From NCBI GenBank assembly GCA_018268875.1, contig JAFDVT010000479.1:1-9930 (forward strand): a stretch of 9,930 nt of DNA, read 5' to 3'. The DNA comes from Acidobacteriota bacterium (lineage in GTDB: Bacteria > Acidobacteriota > Terriglobia > Bryobacterales > Bryobacteraceae). This document shows positions 5,948 to 9,930 of the stretch, one piece after another. The notes beneath the pieces are model-generated. The model was not told where the DNA came from. It did not search any database and saw nothing but the letters and a program-made list of their open reading frames with translations. Position 1 is the stretch's first letter; the number at the start of each line of letters is the position of its first letter. The position numbers were made by a program, and so were the translations under genes.

Positions 5948-6769
5948 ATGCGCAACATACGAATCCTGGTCGAATTCGCCTCCGTCGTCATGCCGGGGGC
6001 GGTCCTGCTGCTGGTCCTGACGGTGCTGTTCGCCCCACGTTCGTGGATTGAGGCCGGTTCCTACAACAGCGCGGGAGGCATCGCCGCGGCGATCGCCATT
6101 GCGTTTGCGCTGGGCCACCTGCTGCAAGGGGTGGCGCAGATGCTGGTCGATCCGATGTGGCGCAAATTGCAACGCGGCGGTCCCATGGCATGGGCGGTTC
6201 GCCGTTTTGCGGGGCCCGACGGCCATCGACGGTTTCTTACCGACGCGCAGCTCGAACAACTTGCCCAGCAGTTCCCGGCCAAGCTCGGCGTAGCGTTTCC
6301 GGCGGCCTCGGAAAGTGCGGACGCGGCGGCTTTGGATTGCGCCGTTGCCTACGCCGAGGCGTACCTCGAGAGCGCGAAGATCGCCGACGCGCTGGAGGAT
6401 TTTCAGACGGACCTGAAGCTGAATCGCGGCCTCCTCACGGCGTTCCTGCTGGTGGCTCTGGCGGCGCTATCGGCGGTTCGCGGGGACCTGTGGCAGATTC
6501 TTCCGGCAGCGCTGCTGGCCGCGGCGGCGACCTACAGTCGCGTCGACCAGTTGCACCGCAAGTACATTCAGTCTTTGCTGCTGTTGTTCCTCACGACGGC
6601 CCCAGGTGCGGGCGCGAGGCAGGGAGGCTCTGGCGAAGGGTCCGGCAGTGGTGGCGGTGGAGGCGGTGGGATTCCGTTTCCCTTGCCGGCGGGCCGGATG
6701 GGCGGAGGCGGATTCGGAGCAGCGGCCGGTGCGCGAGGCGTCGGCGCTTTGCATGACGACGATCAATAA
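5948..6769 (+). CDS. Polytopic membrane protein of unknown function with Gly-rich C-terminal tail
   Basis: This 273-residue protein has hydrophobic segments at about 12-30, 43-66, 160-177 and 181-196. A fifth, shorter one lies at about 207-217 (IQSLLLLFLTT). Between helices 2 and 3 lies a soluble domain of some 90 residues (PMWRKLQRGGPMAWAVRRF to DFQTDLKLNRG) that looks helical. Residues from about 220 onward form a low-complexity Gly/Ser/Ala tail with a run of seven glycines and an acidic end, HDDDQ. The GHLLQGVAQML segment, the NRGLLTAFLL helix and the final YSRVDQLHRKYIQSLLLLFL segment remind me of a scattered family of uncharacterised bacterial inner-membrane proteins, but I cannot name it. 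It lies 56 bases after the Gly/Pro-rich exported protein on the same strand, so it may share its transcript. All three proteins of this run have glycine-rich stretches. No enzymatic motif is visible. Confidence 0.8.
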   Translation: MRNIRILVEFASVVMPGAVLLLVLTVLFAPRSWIEAGSYNSAGGIAAAIAIAFALGHLLQGVAQMLVDPMWRKLQRGGPMAWAVRRFAGPDGHRRFLTDAQLEQLAQQFPAKLGVAFPAASESADAAALDCAVAYAEAYLESAKIADALEDFQTDLKLNRGLLTAFLLVALAALSAVRGDLWQILPAALLAAAATYSRVDQLHRKYIQSLLLLFLTTAPGAGARQGGSGEGSGSGGGGGGGIPFPLPAGRMGGGGFGAAAGARGVGALHDDDQ

Positions 6770-6781
6770 GAGGCACCCGGA

Positions 6782-6832
6782 TCGGTCATTGGCGTGCGTC
6801 GCTCGTGCGGCTCATCGGGTCGCACGGACCGA
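6782..6832. terminator. Nested inverted repeats between convergent genes, possible bidirectional terminator
   Basis: In the 102-base gap between two convergent genes, TCGGTC (6782-6787) is complementary to GACCGA (6827-6832). Directly inside it CGTGCG (6804-6809) is complementary to CGCACG (6821-6826), leaving a 16-base bulge and an 11-base loop. Together they give a 12-base-pair stem. Its place between convergent stops suits a terminator for either strand, but there is no T-run on either side. Confidence 0.4.
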
Positions 6833-6871
6833 CTTCACAGACGAACGGCGCTATCGAGATTCATCCGGGTG

Positions 6872-8524
6872 TTACTGCTTTCCGGGCGTCGGGTCCTGGA
6901 CGCAGCGGAAGCCGATGTCGGCGGAAAAGTAACGCGCCGGAGCCGGGAGCCACACGGCGATCGCGCCCTCCGACAGCGGCCGTAGGTAGGAACCGCCTTT
7001 GATGATTCGCCATTCTTCCTTCATGGACGGCGGCGGCTTCAGAATCGAGGCAAAGTCGCGAACCGCGAGCGTGCTCGGATTGTGCGCGTCGGCGACCCAT
7101 TCCGCCGCATTCCCCGCCAGGTGCAGAACCCCATGCGGACTCGCGCCGTCGTGCAGCGAATCGGCGGCGATCAGGTGGCGTTTTTTCATCTCCGGATTGT
7201 CGGCGGAATTGGCGCGTGTCGGATCCTCCTGATTGCCCCAGGGGTAACGCCGTCCATCGGGAGCGCCGGAGGCGAGCGCCCATTCGGCGCTGGTCGGCAA
7301 GCGTTTTCCCGCCCAACCGCAGTAGGCCGCCGCATCGATCGCCGAAACGTTCGTGACCGGATTTCCCGGTTGATCGTCGGGAAAGCCCGGTGGCAACGGC
7401 TTGCCCATCCGATGGACGAAGGTGCGGTACTGCTCGTTGGTGGCCTCGACCCGGTCGATCAGCAGCCCGGACGGCAGCTGCGCCTGATCGGGCGAGACTT
7501 CGACGCGTACTATGGTGCGCGCCGGTGGAGCAGCGATGGTGGCGGCGGCCTTGGTCAGCCCCAGACGCGGCCCCAGTTCGAATACGCTCGCGCCACCGGC
7601 TACCGCCGCCAGAGCCGCGGCCGCCGCGGCGTATACCCAACTCATCTTGTCCATGCGTCCGGTACCGCGACGCTTCCTTGGCGGCTCCACGGGGATTCGC
7701 TTGGTTTCCGGGTGCGCGTCGAGCCACGCCTGCAGCTCCGCGATTACCTCGGTGAAGGACTCCGGCCGCAGCTTCGGATCCTGCGCCGAACACCGTTCGA
7801 TGAGTTCCAGCAGCGCGCCCGGTACGTTCGCGTCCACCAACGGCTGCAGCGCTACCGGCTGCGTCATGATCTCTTCGAGCAGCAGTTGCATGGTCGAGCT
7901 ACGGCGGGCGCGCATCGAACCCATCAGTTCGTACAGCACCAGCCCGAACGAATAGATGTCGGTTTGTACGTTGGCCGGCGCGCCGCGAACCTGTTCCGGC
8001 GGCATGTAGAACGGCGTCCCGATCACCATGCCCGGCTGCGTCATGCTGAGGTCGTCCGCCTTGGCGATGCCGAAGTCGATTAGCCGCACCGCGCCTTTTT
8101 CATCCACATGGATGTTGTCCGGCTTGATGTCGCGATGCACGATGCCGAGTGAATGGATATGTTCGAGCGCGCGCGCCGCGTCGATGGCGATCCGCACGCG
8201 GTTCTGCCAGGTGCCGCCCGCCCCGTCCTGAATCAGCTTGCCGAGCGAACAGCCGCGCAGAAATTCCAGAACCAGATACGGCGCGTCGCCTTCCTCGGAA
8301 TAGTCCAGCGTCCGTACGATGTTGGGGTGCGCCACCTGGCTGCCCAGCCGCGCCTCCAGCAGGAACCGTTGCCGCACGGACGCATCGCCCCGGCTGTTGC
8401 GGGACAGGACCTTGAAGGCCACGGTCCGGTGTAGTACGCAGTCCACGGCCCGGTATACTTCGGCCATGCCTCCGCCCAGATATTCTTCGAGTTGATACTT
8501 GCCGACGCGCGCGGGTAGATTCAT
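6872..8524 (-). CDS. Transmembrane Ser/Thr protein kinase with C-terminal FGE/SUMF1-like domain
   Basis: This 550-residue protein has three modules. Residues about 10-265 are a Hanks-type kinase with a complete catalytic set: glycine loop LGGGMAEVY (16-24), ATP lysine K38 in VAFK, helix C glutamate E57, HRDIKPDN with D132, K134 and N137, DFG at 150-152, and PPE at 175-177 in place of APE. After a basic linker (PPRKRRGTGR) comes one membrane helix (about 296-315). Residues about 340-545 form a domain of the formylglycine-generating-enzyme/SUMF1 type: IDRVEATNEQYRTFV, AAYCGWAGKRLPTSAEWALA, YPWGN, GVLHLAGNAAEWVAD, IIKGGSYLR and IGFRCV. The two active-site cysteines of true FGE are not found in the YLRP to IGFRC segment, so this outer domain is more likely a ligand-binding sensor. 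Similar kinase-FGE fusions are known in bacteria (for example chlamydial Pkn1). The GNAT gene lies 49 bases upstream on the same strand, perhaps in one operon. Confidence 0.94.
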   Translation of the reverse strand: MNLPARVGKYQLEEYLGGGMAEVYRAVDCVLHRTVAFKVLSRNSRGDASVRQRFLLEARLGSQVAHPNIVRTLDYSEEGDAPYLVLEFLRGCSLGKLIQDGAGGTWQNRVRIAIDAARALEHIHSLGIVHRDIKPDNIHVDEKGAVRLIDFGIAKADDLSMTQPGMVIGTPFYMPPEQVRGAPANVQTDIYSFGLVLYELMGSMRARRSSTMQLLLEEIMTQPVALQPLVDANVPGALLELIERCSAQDPKLRPESFTEVIAELQAWLDAHPETKRIPVEPPRKRRGTGRMDKMSWVYAAAAAALAAVAGGASVFELGPRLGLTKAAATIAAPPARTIVRVEVSPDQAQLPSGLLIDRVEATNEQYRTFVHRMGKPLPPGFPDDQPGNPVTNVSAIDAAAYCGWAGKRLPTSAEWALASGAPDGRRYPWGNQEDPTRANSADNPEMKKRHLIAADSLHDGASPHGVLHLAGNAAEWVADAHNPSTLAVRDFASILKPPPSMKEEWRIIKGGSYLRPLSEGAIAVWLPAPARYFSADIGFRCVQDPTPGKQ

Positions 8525-8540
8525 GGGAACCTACGTTCCC
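8525..8540 (-). promoter_or_regulatory. Hairpin abutting the kinase start codon
   Basis: On the coding strand, GGGAAC (8540-8535) pairs with GTTCCC (8530-8525) around the loop GTAG, and the stem ends directly at the ATG. The only close Shine-Dalgarno-like bases (TAGG) lie in the loop and upper stem; AAGGGA further upstream is partly in the stem too. CTACG (coding strand, 8566-8562) could instead pair with CGTAG (8535-8531) and open this hairpin. It could control translation of the kinase or be a small operator. Confidence 0.4.
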
Positions 8541-8573
8541 TTATCGCCCCGTTCCGCGGTTCGTAGAGTCGTT

Positions 8574-9395
8574 TTACTCGGGATTGGGCAAATCGAACTG
8601 CCACTTCGTGCGCGTGTAGGCCACGCGGAATCCCCGGCGTTCGGCGTTGCGCTGGGAACCGCTCCCCGCTTCCGCCACCATCATCGCGAGGTCGCAACCT
8701 TGCGCTTCCGCGTAGTCCAGGCGAGCGGAGAGCAGCGCCGCTTGCGCCCCGCGACGGCGGAATTTCGGCAACGTCGCCGCCCCGGACAACAGCGCGACGC
8801 CCTCGTGCAGGCTCACCACGCCGGTGGCTGCCGGTTCCCCGTCGACCTCCGCCAGGAACCTGCGCAGATCGGGACGGTGCGCGAAAATCGTTCCCAGCTC
8901 CAGAATGAAATCGCGTAGCTCGGGATGTTCTTCTGCCCAGGCATCCGCGCTGACCCTGGCCCACAGATCGTGTTCGTCTTCCACCATCCGGACGCGAATG
9001 TTACTCGGGACAACGCCGTCCGTTGTGACCGGCCGGAACAGCACCGAACTGATTTCGACGGGCAGATAGCCGCGCGAACACAGGAGCCTTGCGACGTCGA
9101 CGCCGCTCAGCGGGCAGACTTCGTGCGCGACCGCGGCCGCGCCGTTTGCGATAAAGAACTGCTCGATCCGCCCCAGAGCTTCCGCTGTTAATTCTTCGAA
9201 AATTCCCAGCCCGAACGTCTGCGTGATCGGCGACCGCGGACCGTCAAATACAGTGAAGGTTCCATTCATGCGAACAGCGGACGATGGTGTCGCGGACCCT
9301 GGAAATGCGGCGTTTCGCGCGTTGGCGAATGAAGCGCAGGCCTCGCCTTCGGCATACTCCAGCCGTTTGGCGAGCGAAAGATCGCACAGCAACAT
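8574..9395 (-). CDS. GNAT-family N-acetyltransferase
   Basis: From the ATG at 9395 the product has 273 residues. An in-frame ATG at 9467 would add 24 residues of low quality; I chose 9395 because LLCDLSLAKRLEYAE looks like the usual N-terminus of this group. Residues about 134-270 form the GNAT fold. ALLSGAATLPKFRRRGAQAA (about 201-220) is strand 4 and the acetyl-CoA pyrophosphate-binding loop (R-R-R-G-A/Q at 213-218). MMVAEAGSGSQRNAERRGFR (about 239-257) is the strand 5 to helix 4 segment with the N-A-E-R-x-G-F signature. The N-terminal half (about 1-125) has a partial, GNAT-like pattern (FFIANGAAAVAHEVCPLSG, then LLCSRGYLPVEISSVLFRP), as in two-lobed GNAT proteins where the first lobe is degenerate. 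The acceptor substrate cannot be told. No signal peptide is present, so it acts in the cytoplasm. The ribosome site is weak. The kinase gene follows after 49 bases. Confidence 0.9.
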   Translation of the reverse strand: MLLCDLSLAKRLEYAEGEACASFANARNAAFPGSATPSSAVRMNGTFTVFDGPRSPITQTFGLGIFEELTAEALGRIEQFFIANGAAAVAHEVCPLSGVDVARLLCSRGYLPVEISSVLFRPVTTDGVVPSNIRVRMVEDEHDLWARVSADAWAEEHPELRDFILELGTIFAHRPDLRRFLAEVDGEPAATGVVSLHEGVALLSGAATLPKFRRRGAQAALLSARLDYAEAQGCDLAMMVAEAGSGSQRNAERRGFRVAYTRTKWQFDLPNPE

Positions 9396-9556
9396 CTTCG
9401 GGGTGGACACAATGGACAGGATCGCAGAAACACCCCCGCGAAGGGAGGGCCAAAACCCCCTCAACAAGGTGCTTTCCGTTCGCCTCTATTTGTGAGACTC
9501 TTTAGCCAGACAAAGGCGAAGGTCGCTCTGCTGCATTGGAAAGGAGAACACTCCAC
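9396..9556. promoter_or_regulatory. Divergent promoter region between the GNAT gene and the right-edge gene
   Basis: These 161 bases separate two divergent genes and should hold promoters for both. AAGGAG at 9541-9546, ten bases before the ATG at 9557, is a strong ribosome site. TTCGCCT (9479-9485) is complementary to AGGCGAA (9514-9520), a 7-base inverted repeat with a 28-base spacer. I see no convincing -35/-10 pair. Confidence 0.45.
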
Positions 9557-9930
9557 ATGCAAACCGGCATATTGCTTCCTGAAACCGAATCGATGCAGGA
9601 CGGTCATGGTCCCGTTGTGGACACCGTTCCGGCGTCCTGCCACCGGGTGACGCTCGGCATCACGCAAACTCTCGAACACGAAAGGCTCGATGTGGCGATC
9701 TGGGGTTCGCCCGACGGCGAGGACTGGGGGCCGCATGCGTTGGCGGAGTTCCGCAGCAAGTCGTATTGCGGGCTGTACTCGCTGTTGCTGGATTTGTCGG
9801 CGGCTCCGGGTGTCCGCCATCTGCGGGTGAGCTGGAAAATGCGGGCCTGGAGCGTGGGAATCCATCCCGGCCAGCCGCGCGAGCCGCTGTTCAGCTTCTA
9901 CATGCGAACAGAGCCGGCGGCCCGGCCTCC
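9557..9930 (+). CDS. Conserved hypothetical protein, probably Acidobacteriota-specific (3' end beyond window)
   Basis: The frame from ATG 9557 stays open for 124 codons to the window edge. The start is supported by AAGGAG ten bases upstream. The visible part has no signal peptide and no membrane segment. It looks like a beta-sandwich: VTLGITQTLEHERLDVAIWG, then SPDGEDWGPHALAEF, YCGLYSLLLDLSAAPGVRHL, LRVSWKMRAW and PLFSFYMRTE. The IWGS-x-DG-x-W-G motif followed by an YCG-x-YS-x-LLDLS segment matches small uncharacterised proteins that I recall from Acidobacteriota genomes. The frame is open and has good codon structure, so the gene is real; its function is unknown. The end of the visible part (REPLFSFYMRTEPAARP) suggests that the protein ends soon after the window edge. 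Confidence 0.75.
   Translation, partial: MQTGILLPETESMQDGHGPVVDTVPASCHRVTLGITQTLEHERLDVAIWGSPDGEDWGPHALAEFRSKSYCGLYSLLLDLSAAPGVRHLRVSWKMRAWSVGIHPGQPREPLFSFYMRTEPAARP

Noticed and set aside
6861..7793. 310-codon minus-strand frame within the kinase gene
   Set aside because: It is out of frame with the kinase, whose own frame shows continuous FGE-domain motifs across the same stretch; the alternative product is Arg/Gly-rich without motifs.

Overview
The window is GC-rich and gene-dense. It holds ten protein-coding genes, two of them cut by the window edges, on both strands and with short intergenic gaps. The gene mix suggests a soil-type Acidobacteriota bacterium, perhaps from the Bryobacterales/Solibacter group. 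That mix is an orphan secreted FecR-domain protein, a secreted S41 peptidase, a PEGA-domain surface protein, a Ser/Thr kinase fused to an FGE-like sensor domain, and an uncharacterised protein of a type I associate with Acidobacteria. The taxonomic placement is inference; there is no rRNA or other marker here.

Layout. At the left edge a minus-strand ArsR-type regulator (1-411) runs out of the window. Its C-terminal part looks like the start of an ArsR-methyltransferase fusion. It is divergent from a BCP/PrxQ peroxiredoxin (452-919) across a 40-base gap that contains a dyad. A leader with potential hairpins (about 966-1045) precedes a secreted, C-terminally anchored FecR-domain protein (1111-1794). 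A stand-alone SAM methyltransferase follows (1916-2758) and converges, with a 7-base gap, on a secreted S41 peptidase (2766-4457, minus).

The centre holds a plus-strand run of three cell-envelope genes. These are a Gly/Tyr/Trp-rich PEGA protein (4596-5090), a Gly/Pro-rich exported protein whose ATG directly follows the previous stop codon (5091-5891), and a four-helix membrane protein with a Gly-rich tail (5948-6769). They converge on a minus-strand pair: a GNAT acetyltransferase (8574-9395) upstream of a transmembrane Hanks-type kinase with an FGE/SUMF1-like extracytoplasmic domain (6872-8524). An uncharacterised protein starts at 9557 and runs off the right edge.

How the parts may work together. 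The exported PEGA protein, its Gly-rich partner and the membrane protein look like a co-expressed envelope or surface module. The nearby peptidase and kinase are membrane or periplasmic proteins that could process or sense the envelope, but that link rests only on proximity. I see no rRNA, tRNA, CRISPR array, transposase or phage gene. The most unusual points are the loss of the Tsp-type catalytic lysine in the S41 peptidase, the FGE-like kinase sensor without the FGE active-site cysteines, the uncharacterised Gly-rich three-gene envelope cluster, and the hairpin-forming leaders at the FecR and kinase genes.
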